Shown here: positions 23,484 to 33,774 of the stretch, piece by piece | Layout of the letters: every line of letters starts with the position of its first letter | How positions within the stretch are numbered: the first letter of the stretch is position 1 | Source: Massospora cicadina | Taxonomy: Eukaryota > Entomophthoromycota > Entomophthoromycetes > Entomophthorales > Entomophthoraceae | Length of the DNA: 64,000 bases | Direction of reading: 5' to 3' | Assembly: GCA_022478985.1 (NCBI GenBank) | Contig: JAKSZP010010596.1 | Location: 150,636-214,635, forward strand | Made by a program: the position numbers and the translations under genes | The notes under the pieces: model-generated | Told to the model about the DNA's origin: nothing | What the model saw: the letters and a program-made list of their open reading frames with translations, nothing else | Databases searched by the model: none

Positions 23484-25600
23484 GCATTCCTCAGCTGTAT
23501 GCCAGCGTCTTCCACACTAAGTACATGGGAAAAATCTTCTTATTAGCCCCCTACTTTTCAAAGGCGTTAATATGGGGTTGTCAGTTAGAAGCTGGATTTG
23601 AAATCTTTATGGAGTAGACTGGCAAGAATTTTGACGAGAGCCTCTTTGATGTCCAGGATGCTCACTAAGATTTTCTTAATGGTGCAGATATGTAACTGCA
23701 GGTCAGGCGAGGCGCCAAGGTGGTTATAGCAGCAGTAATGGCGTCATCTAAACTTTTACAATCACAGGCAACTTAGGCCTGAGACTCATAGTAAAATAAA
23801 TTGGCAAACTCAGTTGGTGATTCCACATGTTTCATGTGAAACCCCATTAAGCCTGCTTCCATTAGACAGGGTTTGATTGCTTCCAAATTTCTTTATTTTG
23901 TGGTCTTGACTTGGCTCTAAGTTTGACTATTCTTCAGATGAGAGACCATAATTTCCTATGCGATTTAACTCAAGCAGGTGTGTAGATGCTTAAATTTCTG
24001 TCAATCTGTAGCCTCCTTCATGGTGCTTTCATAGACATATAAAAATGAAGCAATACTTCCTTCAACGTGATGTAATTTTTTTAGAAGGCTTAAAGTTAGT
24101 AGAAACAGGTGTAGATAAAACTTTAGTACCAGGTGGTGCAAGAGGAGCCAAAAACAAGTTCTTGAGATTGATTTATCTGGTGGTTGCATTTGATCAAGTT
24201 AAGCACTTAAATCGTTCACAAAATTTGTAGATTAAAATACTGGTTCATTACTGTTGTAGCAGTGGCATTTGAATAGTTGCTCCTTAAGAACTTGCAATTC
24301 TAGCTTCTGGACTTTTATGGTGTCTTAATGGAGAAATGTTCCGCTTTAATTCCCTTAACTTGGCTGTTAAGTTGCTTGAGCTGGTCATCAATGCAGGCTA
24401 ATTGAACACCATGCCAGGGAAAAACTACTTACATTAATGAGACTGTTAATAAGGCTTCAAAGGTATAATAGGAGTCAAGAGGATGGACTTTAAGATCTAC
24501 ATCACAGCTGTGAGTGATAGATGAAACATTGAATTTAAGGTGGGTGATTTGATTCTGGATACTGCCAAAATTGAAATTGAGAAGCATAACCTTCAGGTTC
24601 ATTCATGGGTGGTCCAGGAGGACCTAAGGGCTTGGAGGCCCAGCTTCCCTTTGACAGCTGGGAGGTTCTTCCATTCCAGTTGGCCTGAGAGTGCCAACGT
24701 TCCCAAATGGACCCAGAAGTTCAGGGGGCCAATATCCTATGGAGACCCAGGGGCCGGTTAGTCATGGAGTCCTATAGGTCCACTATCCCCTTGAGGCCTA
24801 TGACTACCAGCAGGTCCCCTTAGTCTGGAGAACCTTGTTATCCAGGGGGCTCTTCAGGACCAACAGGGCCTTGTGCTCTGGGATGTGCTTTCTGTAAGGC
24901 TTCCTCAAATAGTGTAAAGCATTGTCCTCACTGTTCTTTGAGGCTGGAAATACAATCCAAGATTGACGCAATAGCTCATCTGAACTGAAGGTAAGCATTA
25001 AATATAGGCCACATCCACTTTGGTTGCGAGTTGAATCTGCACATGTGAAGGCTTCTTTATTAAATAAAAATAATCTGACATTTTACTTTGTTAGTTGAGT
25101 GTCAATTTTCTAATATAGTGTTTCAATTCTCTTGGACAAATGAAGTGGCAGATTGGTAAAATTCATTGATAGATAAATGAAGGGACTGAATCAATTCTAG
25201 TTGTCACAGTACTTCTTGGTAGTTTAGTACTAAAATTTTCATAATGTGATAAATGGACATTTGAACAAAGCTGCAAAGGTATTTATCTGTTCTGGTTCCC
25301 ACTTCAGCGGCAGGTAAACTAGGAGCTAAGTATAATTCTCTCATGGTGGAGGGAATGGCTGATGCTCTGACCTGAGTGGAATGCCCTTCAAGCGCAAAAA
25401 TACCATCATGCAGTTTTTGCCAATTAGGCTAAGGTTTGCAATTCTTGGTTGACATTTTCTTTGGTTTACAAGAGAAATTTCACCTCTGTAATCAAACATA
25501 AAGTTAAGAGTAGCAGGGACTGGGACAAATAATTCAAAGCGAGCATTACTGATCCAACAGGTAATGCTTCTAACCTCATTATCTCACGAGGTTTCTTTTT
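23484..25600 (-). pseudogene. Gyp-B gag with CCHC knuckle and collagen-like tract
   Basis: In - strand order: N-terminal decayed region (25600-24900), a collagen-like Gly-X-Y tract (24870-24607), a second linker, the gag core with VEGSIASFLYVYESTMKEATD (about 24065-24001, matching the Gyp-E GSIASFIYVHESAMEGATG), and a zinc knuckle at 23525-23484 that reads C-T-stop-C-GRRW-H-TAEE-C. Knuckle spacing is C-X2-C-X4-H-X4-C with one stop inside. Gag would form the particle. The collagen-like part is absent from the gags of Gyp-C, D, E and G at the same place. Confidence 0.7.
24607..24870 (-). other. Collagen-like Gly-X-Y repeat inside the Gyp-B gag region
   Basis: Read on the - strand with frame changes, this 264-bp stretch is made of triplets starting with Gly: GPV GPE EPP G*Q GSP, then GPA GSH RPQ GDS GPI GLH, then GPF GNV GTL RPT GME, and finally GPP GPP. 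Positions that should be Gly but are not carry Glu, Asp, Arg, Ser or Val. All of these are one base change from a Gly codon, which suggests a decayed true collagen-like domain rather than chance. Pro is frequent at the second position. It is either an acquired domain of this Gag or an inserted fragment of another gene. Confidence 0.65.
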
Positions 25601-25680
25601 CAGAATTACTTTATAACTTCTTTTTAACTCCTCACTCTTTAACGGCAGCTTGGGAGAGCTGGCATGGAGCGTAAGTTTTC

Positions 25681-26208
25681 TGTTGGCACTGTAGATAGAA
25701 GGGCTGGGTGAAGGAACATGCTACAAATCTGTTTGGAGTTAGATGTACTTATCTTTATAAAAATATTCATGGGGCTAGAACCACAAGGATGATTAAGGCT
25801 TGCTGAATAACCTCAATAAGATCCAAAGATAGGAATCATATTTATAAACTATATAAGCAAAAACAAAAGCTTTGTTTATATGAAAGGTTGTGATACTTTT
25901 AGGGTGATAGGGTTTGACATGCAAGGGATGTACTTTGTTGGACAGACAATCAGGATCTCCTTGGACTTCAGGAAAAGGCAAGTGACAAGACGTCTTCCTT
26001 TGTGTCATTGTAGGCTTCTGAAATCAATAGGGAGCCCTCTTCGTCACCTTATTTTTAATAACATCTGGATATCTTCTTCCTGCATTGGATAATTCAGATC
26101 TGATGTTTTTGTTAAGTTAGGGTCAGGAATATAAGTATTGGTAGGTGGAGGAGTTTTAAGTTTGACTTTATATAATTTGTCTTTGTCCAAGGTGTGATTT
26201 CCAAAACA
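25681..26208 (-). repeat. Gyp-B 5' LTR
   Basis: Starts tgttggcact and ends ccaaaaca on the + strand, and aligns with 19260-19779. The - strand sequence after it (gaaaacttacgctccatgcc, 25680-25661) may be a decayed primer-binding site of the TGGCGCTC type. Confidence 0.75.
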
Positions 26209-26443
26209 GTATCATAGAAAAAGAATTCCTAGCATCTCTGCTCATGGTGATATATTTCTGGCCCTACCTAAATGGTATGAATTATACAGTTGTTACAGAT
26301 CACGCTTCTTTGAAGTTGCCATAGAATATGATTGATTTTGATGGAAGATTAGCCCAAATGGGCCCTTAAGTTAAAACATTATGACATAAATATTTACCAT
26401 TGAGCAGTGATGCAACACATGAATGTGGATGGGCTGACCTGAC
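26209..26443 (+). pseudogene. Gyp-A RNase H, C-terminal part
   Basis: The + strand frame resumes with IIEKEFLASL (the catalytic Glu block), TVVTDHASLK and DGRLAQM, matching the Gyp-E and Gyp-G RNase H regions (YSAMEKKCLAI; MDHSSLRWL). About 25 residues are missing between this and the part ending near 17964. LINE-b then interrupts it after the target duplication. Confidence 0.75.
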
Positions 26444-26460
26444 TTCCCCTACTCTATTTA
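26444..26460. repeat. LINE-b target site duplication, left copy
   Basis: ttcccctactctattta, identical over 17 bp to 31744-31760. The Gyp-A sequence continues across the pair. Confidence 0.95.
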
Positions 26461-26485
26461 ATTTAATTTAATTTAATTTAATTTA
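26461..26485 (-). repeat. LINE-b 3' tail of TAAAT units
   Basis: On the + strand it is attta repeated about five times, continuing from the last bases of the target duplication. Tandem short-unit tails replace poly-A in some LINE families. Confidence 0.85.
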
Positions 26486-26849
26486 TTGCGAGGAAGGCTG
26501 ACCAGGGGACGGACACTTCTGAATTTTGACCCAAAAGAAACAAAACTTAGTAACAGGGAAGGCACCCCAGAGAAGCGATGCTATCTCTTGTTGCCAGCGG
26601 GAACGCCACTATGGGGAGGGGGAGGGGGCGTGTGAAGGGGCCGTAGCCACTATTGAACACATGTGGAGGAAAGGGTCTGATTTGATGAACCAAACTGGGA
26701 ACCTGGAGGAGACCAGCTGACGTTGACGCGTTGGGAGGTACCCAAACATCCACGCCTGAAAGTGGTCCACCAAGTGAGACTGGAATCTGTTGACAGCTTC
26801 TGGGAGGGTGGGGGTGGAGCCTGCGATGGCATCCAAGACAATCGTGTGG

Positions 26850-29800
26850 TTAGTCCACATGGCGATTGCGACCACCAGAGCACGGAGGGAGGGTGGAGGG
26901 GGATACCATGGATATAGCAAACATATCTCTTGACAGACTGGAAAGATGTGTTTGATCCTGGCCAAGCAGATGTTGAACTTCGCGCCATATCACTTTAGAG
27001 ATAGGACACTTCTTCAGGCGGTGGATCAGCGCTTCATAGTGGCCAAACACAATGCAGGATGATTATAAAGCATTGGAGCGCTCAGCCATATGGTACACCC
27101 GCCTCAGGCAGCGCCACACATGGGAACAGATTCGAGGCTGCAGCGGAGGGTGGTGTGCATATTTCCAAATAGTCTTCTGGGTCTCATTGGAGTAAGGGAT
27201 GTCCATCATGTCCAGGTAGTCCACCCTGGATAGGACATGGGGCCATGTGGGGATCACGCCATCTTGAATGGTTAACCCCTGTAACTCTTGTGTGAACTGA
27301 GGAGAGGGGCGGCCTCTCTGGGCTGTGTGTCCGCTAATACGAATTCTCCACTCAGTGCTCCGCATGGAGAGGAGGATCCGTTTGTAGTGGGTTTTAGTAC
27401 TGTGAGGACCTGTGGCCAATGGGTGGGAAGCCAGGTATCTCATTAAGGAGTGAGGGTTTGATGGATTGTTAAGGCCCAGGGCGCGGGAGAAGTTGAAGCG
27501 GGCCGCACAAGACCAGTGTTGGGAGGGGAGCATAGGGGCAGTGACAGCCGCAATCCAGGTGCCCAGGTTCTTGGCAGCATGGGCTTTGAAGTCAAGCAGT
27601 CCCATGCCACCATGACGATGAGGGCCAAACATGACCTCAAGCCATACTGGTGGTGGGCGGCCTGACCAAAGCCATCCTTGCCGAAGGGCATACACGGATT
27701 TGAAAAGCCTGGGGAGAAGGCGATGGCGTGGGCTCCAAACCAGACTTTGGAGAGGAGCATAGAGTTAGCTAAAAAACCCTGCCAGTGATGGAAGTAGGGT
27801 GGGCTCTGAGGGAGGCGATGCGCTTCATCACGTTGTCTAGAATACAACTTTCCATTAATGCTGAGGCATACCCGCCTGCCTCCACCCACACATCCAGATG
27901 GCGGATAGGCCCTATGGTAGGGTGTGGCACAATGGGGAGCACTAGTGGGGCGGTGTGGGGTGAGCAGGGAGGACGAGCACGTGTGCGAGCAGATGGGCCA
28001 GGCTGGGCACTGGTCGCTGGGGCCCAGCATGCTTGATACCGACCAAGGAGGATTATTTTGGTTTTGGAAGCGTTCAGTGCAGCATTACTTACCTGAGAAT
28101 ATTCCTGGATGAGAGCTTCAAGTGCGCGTGCATCTTTATTATTAGAAACCCAAACCACACAGTCATCTTCAAACGCCATCATCTTGACTGGGGCTTGGCC
28201 TGGTACATGGACCCCAGTGAGGTGGGCATTCACGTTTCGAAGTAGTGAGTCAAGGCTGAAGTTTTATAAGAGTGGGCTAAGGGGGTCCCCTTGTTGTAAG
28301 CCCCTTTGAAGGCAGACTACTTCTGTTAGGAAGTCAGGGCCACGCACTGCCATTGTTGCAGATTCTGTGAGCAGCATTACCAGTTGATAAAGCGAGGGGT
28401 AAGCGGAATTGATGGAGGCAAGCCCTGAGGTATTCCCAGCTTACTCTATCATATGCCTTCTGTTGGTTCAAGAATACAAGTGCCCCAGAGGCTGTGGAGT
28501 GGCATGCGTTAGCCACAGAGTGCACGCTGTCCCAGATCGACCTTCTGGGTATGAAACTGAATTGTTCTGGGGAGATGGTGGCAGATGTTAAAATCCCTAA
28601 ACGGTTAGCCATTATTTTAGTTAAAATTTTTGTATTTGTGTTAGTTAAAGAAATAGGGCATCAGTTGGCTAAGTCTAGCTTGACCCCTTTCTTGAAGTTT
28701 GTGATGGTGAAGGCCTCTTGTCCTCCTGGTAGAAGGCGCATTTCCATAAGGCTCTGGTTAAGGGAGGCAAGCAGCAGTGGGAATATATATTTGAAGTACT
28801 TTTTATAGAATCAATATGGAATGCCATCTGGGCCTGGGAATTTCCAATTTAATGCACCACGGATGGCTGTCCAGAGTTCATTTGGAGTAATCAAATTCAT
28901 TTATTCTGGGTATCAGGAAACAGTGCGGATGTGGGTGCAGTCAAAAAATTTTGCCACTTCTTCTGGCTGAAACGGATCGAATTGGTATAACTCAGAGTAT
29001 TATTTTTGTATTATGATTGCCACTTTGGCTGGCGTATCCGTGATGGAATCATCTGATCTCCGCACCTGTGTGCAGGCCACACTCTGGCATGGCGCAAAGA
29101 ATTTTTTAAAAAAATATGCGGTGCACTTGTCACCCTCTGTAATGCGTTTGGCCCTGTTTTGAACACAAACCAAATATTTGTGTTGCCTTTCAAGCGCGTT
29201 GAGGTGGGCAGCTGCTTCCGCCCACTTCCAGCCCCATGAAGGGCTGTAGCCTATGGCTGGGATGTTGGATTCCAGGTGTGCCAACTCTGCCAGAGCGCGC
29301 AAAATTACAGCCAATGTAGCTTATGAGTGTCAGGAGGAGAGGTGGTGAAAGTGGCGGATGGTATCCTCTTTAGAGGCTGACCATGTGGAAATTGGGTCCA
29401 CACCGTAAACTTGGTGCAACAAACTCTTTTGCCAAAGTTGCTAATTTCACCCAAGTGGAAAATCCTGGTGACGCAAGTTTGGGAGGGCGGAGTTTGCACC
29501 AATGTGGGGCCTTAGCCACTGTGACAGGTAAGTGGTATGTTATTGAGACCAGATGGTGGTCAGAGAATTCAATTTTTGTTGTTTGGAAGTGGGAAATGTG
29601 AGATTGAAATTTTGATGGCGTGAGGATAAGGTTGATGCGGGTCATGGACCTTAATTGGCCATTGTGGACATGGGGGTGCATCATGTTTTGAGCAGTGGGG
29701 CTTGCCGCAGCAGCGCATCTATTAACCCAAGGGTGGCCTTTAGAACGCGAAGTTCTACATGACCCTGGGGCATGGGAGGAGGAGGGCCAACGGTCTGTGG

Positions 29801-30234
29801 GTAAGTTTAGCTAACAGTTCATGTTGCTGACTATGAAAGGGTCAGGGGGTAATGGAAGGGATTTGACCAACGAGAAAAATTCCTGACGCTCTTGTGCACA
29901 GGATGGGGCATAGATGTTGATGATAGCGTGTGCCATGTCAGCCCACGAGAAAGTGACAAAAGGACTCAGCCATTGAGGAAGGATTCCAACGATTAAATTT
30001 AAAAAAATTGTTTTTCCAAACTAGCACCCCACAGTGCTCTGACCAGAAGGATAGGGAAGGGAGGAGCATGGTTTTCCAAGCATCCTCAGAACCTCATGGA
30101 CAGTGAGACTCCTGGATGGCCAGGATGTCCATGGGTAAATTTTTTTGTATAAAAATCAGTTAGCTAGCCCAGGACGGTGAGGCCTTGAGTCTGGCGATAT
30201 TCAACGTCCCTAAAGTGAAGGTTTCCCCCACCAT
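26850..30234 (-). pseudogene. LINE-b ORF2: endonuclease, reverse transcriptase, C-terminal CCHC
   Basis: The start ATG at 30234 follows the ORF1 stop by three bases (TAAGGTATG). The endonuclease shows MDILAIQESH (30133-30103) and the C-terminal SDHHLV motif within 29684-29370. A linker follows at 29314-29000. The reverse transcriptase includes QFSFIPRRSIWD and FLNQQKAYDRVSWEYL (28612-28334) and an altered active site FEDD (28162-28173) where FADD is usual. The post-thumb GGMGLLDFKA is in 27695-27063. The C-terminal motif reads C-IVFGHYEALI-H-RLKK-C, with one Cys replaced. At least four frame changes are needed to read through, so it is not functional as it stands. Confidence 0.88.
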
Positions 30235-30237
30235 ACC

Positions 30238-31580
30238 TTAGGTGAGAGGGGGTGGGCACATGGGCCCACTAGCCTCCTCTAGATCCCCATGGGCCTTCAT
30301 AGCAGCATGGGTATTTTCAGCAACGCTATCAGTAGTTTTGTTTATTTTAGCAGAAAGGTTCGCGTTGGCTTTTGCCTTCACTTTTTGTTTCCCCAACGTT
30401 GAATAAATTTTTTGCGGTGCAGATGAGTTTGGTGCACCAATGTTCAGGTCAAAAAAATTTTTCTGGTAGGTTGGAAACCAAGTTGGTTTCAACTGGGGCT
30501 TGGTTGCAAAGGTTGGGTGTGATTAAGTCACCCATCAGATCCTCAGATTGGTTGGCCCAATCGGCATGGGCTTCTGAATCTGATTGATTGATGGATTCCT
30601 GAGTTGCTTCCGCCGCAAAGGTTTCAATGTCCTCCTGGCGTTGGGAGTGTGGGATAGTGGAGGTGACTTTGGCCGCTTCCTTGGCCGCAGCCCTGCGGGC
30701 CTGTTTGGTCTTCTTTCACTCTTGAGGGGAGATAAGCTTTACTAGTAGCTAGCAGCCTTGTGTTCCCCATGGGAAATCCTCTTTGGTGCTGGTGGTTGGT
30801 TCATAGTGCGCCTATCCACTGGCCATGGCCGCCAAGGGGTGCTCTTGGAATGTGATGCCCTCCTTGGTGGGGCATGCATGTGCCTTATGGCCAAACGCAT
30901 CACAATGGGTGCAGATGGGGGGTGCTCTGTCTACGGTTACCTGAAAAGGGTGGGTGGTATGCCCTTCGATATTGATATATATGGAGTGTGGGATCTGGGT
31001 TAGGTCCTTCACAATCTCCTCAGTTGGAGTCAGAACTGCAATGGCTTTGCCAGTGCACAAGTGTGGCATCAGCGTAAAGCGTTGCATCCCAAAGGATTGT
31101 ATTTCGCCGTATATGGTGAGACCATCTTTCAGGTGCTGCTCCAGAATGGCACGTTTGACTGTAGTGGGCAAAAAGTTAAACGTGAGGAAAGTTTGGTTGG
31201 ATTTTGTCCATCTGGTGCATTTAGTTTCAACAACCCATTGCCCTTCAGGGAGGTCAATCACTATGAGCACCGCAGCAGCTTTTTCTGCTGCCTCCTTGTT
31301 TTTGAAACTGAGGTCCAGCCAACTGCGTGACATGGAGTGAGGTGTGACATACACCACAGTTGGGAAAAAAGTGTGCACATCCCCACAAAATTTTTCCCAT
31401 AAAGCTGTTTGTTGGATGTTTAGAAACACCTGGACTCCATATTCCACTGACAAGAGTGGTTGGGAGTGCGGCGTGTTGATGTACTGGTTGCATCGCGCTT
31501 GCCAAGTGAGGATTTCTGGGGAAATAGTGACCGCCAGTTTTTTATTTTTTTCTATTCTGCTGGTTTCTCCAGGGCGTTTT
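30238..31580 (-). pseudogene. LINE-b ORF1 with CCHC knuckle
   Basis: About 440 codons. The main open part (31453-30812) has an RNA-recognition-like region (GEIQSFGMQRFTLMPH, then CTGKAIAVLTPTEE) and the zinc knuckle CTHCDAFGHKAHAC with normal C-X2-C-X4-H-X4-C spacing. The Ala/Lys-rich C-terminal part (30492-30238) ends with the stop just upstream of ORF2. The product would bind LINE RNA. The N-terminal part is shifted into another frame (31505-31254). The ORF1/ORF2 spacing suggests reinitiation. Confidence 0.85.
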
Positions 31581-31743
31581 TAAACGTTTAAGGCCGCGGT
31601 CCTACCACCTGCTCCTCTTACCTTACTTTCCCAACTGCTCCCTGACATGGGCGCAGACTAATCTCCTCTGTGAGATTATCAAACTAGATTTAGACTTGAA
31701 TTGAATAAGTTGCAATAGTGATTGCAACGAGAGAGAAAAGATT

Positions 31744-31760
31744 TTCCCCTACTCTATTTA
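31744..31760. repeat. LINE-b target site duplication, right copy
   Basis: ttcccctactctattta, identical to 26444-26460. Confidence 0.95.
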
Positions 31761-32640
31761 GATAACAGCAAAGCTGAATGGGTTAAATGACCTAACATGA
31801 CGCCAGAATCTAGGGAGTACAAAGATGAACCAGTTTAGAAGATACTGAAACAATTCTTGTAAGGTACCAATGTTCTTGATGGGTTATTATATAATAATAT
31901 TGACACAGACTGGTTACCTTACTTATGACATTTGGAATGGGCGCCAGCTATAATTAAGCCCACAATACCTTAGGACGTGAAAAGCCAAAAAAAGCTTATA
32001 AATGGATTAAAATTCCAAAATTCTGCAAAGGATTTTAGACTCTGAAGTGAAGTCCTAGATGCCTGCATAACTTGTCAAAAATAAACTCACACAGGGCTAA
32101 TTACATAATCAGCCAATGACCCCTCAGTAGCTATTCCATACAATCAATTTAATTGTTATAACTCCACTTCTCAAATCAACAAGAGGAAATAGATATATAG
32201 TTATAGAAATTGATCACTCCAAAGCTGGTTGAAGCAATTGTCATTCCTGTGCAAACCGCCAAGGCCACCACCAATTTATTATTTTAGTATACCTACTAGG
32301 CATGGTTTCACACAGGTATTACTATGTAATAATGTGAGAAACTTTACATTGAGATTTGTAAAGATCTCAGCATCAGGCATGGGAACACAACAACTCTTCC
32401 CAATTCACTACAACCCATCAACAATTAGGATTATAGAACACACGAATGAATTTCTTATATTATTAAGAAAAATGGCTACTTCTGATCCCTTACATTCGGG
32501 ACCAATATCAACCATCTGCGTTGATGGCTTACCAGATAATCTTCCAGCATGTTATCAAAATGTTCCCATTCAAGACTTTATACATAAGAAACCCTGGCAT
32601 TATAACCCTATTGGTACACAAAGTTACCAGTGATTACACC
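31761..32640 (+). pseudogene. Gyp-A integrase
   Basis: Continues the Gyp-A frame after LINE-b (DNSKAEW matches NNSEAER of Gyp-E). VLDACITCQK at about 32060 is the Cys part of the integrase zinc-binding region. The open segment 32229-32633 contains GTQQLFPIHYNPS and RKMATSDPLH, matching GAQQLFPAPYNPS and HKMAKSDPLQ of Gyp-E. The catalytic Glu position NG.VERVNG has decayed to RIIEHTNE. No intact DDE triad was found. Confidence 0.75.
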
Positions 32641-32978
32641 AAAGAGCCTGAAAGATATTAGGAATATTAACACAAAAATGGTGAACTCCAGTCTGATGCA
32701 CTGATCAATTTAGCCTAAACTGTTAAAAGAGAAGGCCAGTCATCAAATGCAACCTGCAAACCTTAACACACTTTTGAGCTCCTGATTTAATTATGTACTA
32801 TCACAACCACATAGTGCCACACAAAAAACTTAATTCCATATGGGAAGACCATATGCTATAACCTACAAGCATGAAGTGGAAAACTCAATAAAGTTGTTAA
32901 AAAATTGAGTTGTTATCAATTAATCACAAAGTTGATTCATGTACCAGTACTCCTCTATCAATACTTTTAAGGGGGTGA
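32641..32978 (+). other. Gyp-A region from integrase end to purine tract
   Basis: Stop-rich remnant of the integrase C-terminal end and 3' untranslated region. It ends in the polypurine tract ttaagggggtga at 32967-32978, immediately before the 3' LTR. Confidence 0.6.
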
Positions 32979-33744
32979 TGTCAGATATGAGAGTATCAGA
33001 CATAATAGGAATAATATTGACTGGACAATACTTTTAATAGAATTACGCCTAGTCAAAAAAAACGGGTTAAAAACCCATCTATTTTACTTTTTATATAAAA
33101 TCAAAAAATTAGCAAGAACAATTTTTTATTAGGGAAACTCTTCCAGTATGACTTGAGCCAAAATTCCCTAGGATGGAATCTTGTTTAGCTGATGTAATGG
33201 ATCATCAAAAAGTGAGATTAATTATCCATTGGATGGTTTATGAGGCTGTAAATCAAGTTGTACCCTCAAAAGGGTACAAATCTGGAATCTTCTAAAAATA
33301 AACTTGGATAATATAAAGTCTTACCCTAATGCATCATTTAAAGTAAATTTCCTGCCTATAAAAATTATCCTACAACTCGCAATTAATAATCCAGAAGTGC
33401 TACCCAAAGAACAGCCTCCCATTCAGATATCCTCCCATCAATAATTATATTGTTTACTTACCTTATGAGAACTATATATTGATTCTAGTAACATATAAAT
33501 ATGTCAAAATTATTTGCTTATATAGCCACGCCTTTTATTCTAAAAATCTATTTTGGTGACTTTGCTTTAATAAGTACTTTCATCTCTTACCATAGGACAG
33601 AAACTAATTTCTAGGAATTAAGAAAGATTTGGCCACATTTATTAGATAGACTCTGAAAATGTTTAGACTTGAAGCAATTGTTGACTGTCAGGCTTATTGG
33701 GAATAGCACCATTGAAACTCTCAAAACAGAAGAACTACTCCCCA
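32979..33744 (+). repeat. Gyp-A 3' LTR
   Basis: Starts tgtcagatat after the purine tract and aligns with 302-1065 over its length. The right end at about 33744 is followed by acccc, a possible target duplication, and then the SPSD repeat. Confidence 0.8.
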
Positions 33745-33774
33745 ACCCCATCCCCATCTGATATTACCACTTAG
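33745..33774 (+). pseudogene. SPSD repeat copy 1, 3' end
   Basis: Reads PSPSDITT-stop. This is the same ending as SSPSDMAS-stop at 43607-43634, which shows that Gyp-A was inserted near the 3' end of the repeat's coding part. Confidence 0.55.

Larger units (their letters stand above)
19260..26208 (-). mobile_element. Gyp-B: old Ty3/gypsy-type element with an unusual gag
   Basis: LTR-like ends (19260-19779 and 25681-26208) start tgttggcact and share blocks such as tttgttaagttagggtca. They flank integrase, RNase H, reverse transcriptase, protease and gag on the - strand. The LTRs are strongly diverged, so the insertion is old. No convincing 5-bp duplication was found (gcagt left, gtatc right), and the left flank is segment X rather than Gyp-A. 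The gag region contains a collagen-like tract not seen in the other elements. Confidence 0.82.
26461..31743 (-). mobile_element. LINE-b: full-length non-LTR retrotransposon
   Basis: Bounded by the perfect 17-bp duplication, with a tandem TAAAT tail on the - strand (26461-26485) instead of a plain poly-A. It contains a 5' leader (about 31743-31580), ORF1 with a CCHC knuckle (to 30238), ORF2 with APE-type endonuclease, reverse transcriptase and C-terminal motif, and a short 3' region. It lies antisense in the Gyp-A RNase H-integrase region. It is the youngest and best preserved LINE here but has frameshifts in both ORFs. Confidence 0.95.
302..33744 (+). mobile_element. Gyp-A: old Ty3/gypsy-type LTR retrotransposon, split by nested insertions
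   Basis: The outermost element. A 5' LTR (302-1065) and a diverged 3' LTR (32979-33744) flank gag, protease, reverse transcriptase, RNase H and integrase remnants that all read on the + strand. These remnants are separated by LINE-a with Gyp-G inside it, by segment X plus Gyp-B, and by LINE-b. Removing the insertions leaves an element of about 7 kb. A possible target duplication is acccc (296-300 and 33745-33749), with a one-base ambiguity at the left LTR edge. Many stops and frameshifts show long-standing inactivity. It sits inside the SPSD repeat. Confidence 0.85.

Noticed and set aside
30954..31340. + strand frame of 128 codons in LINE-b
   Set aside because: Antisense to ORF1, which has a clear CCHC knuckle and homology to LINE-a.
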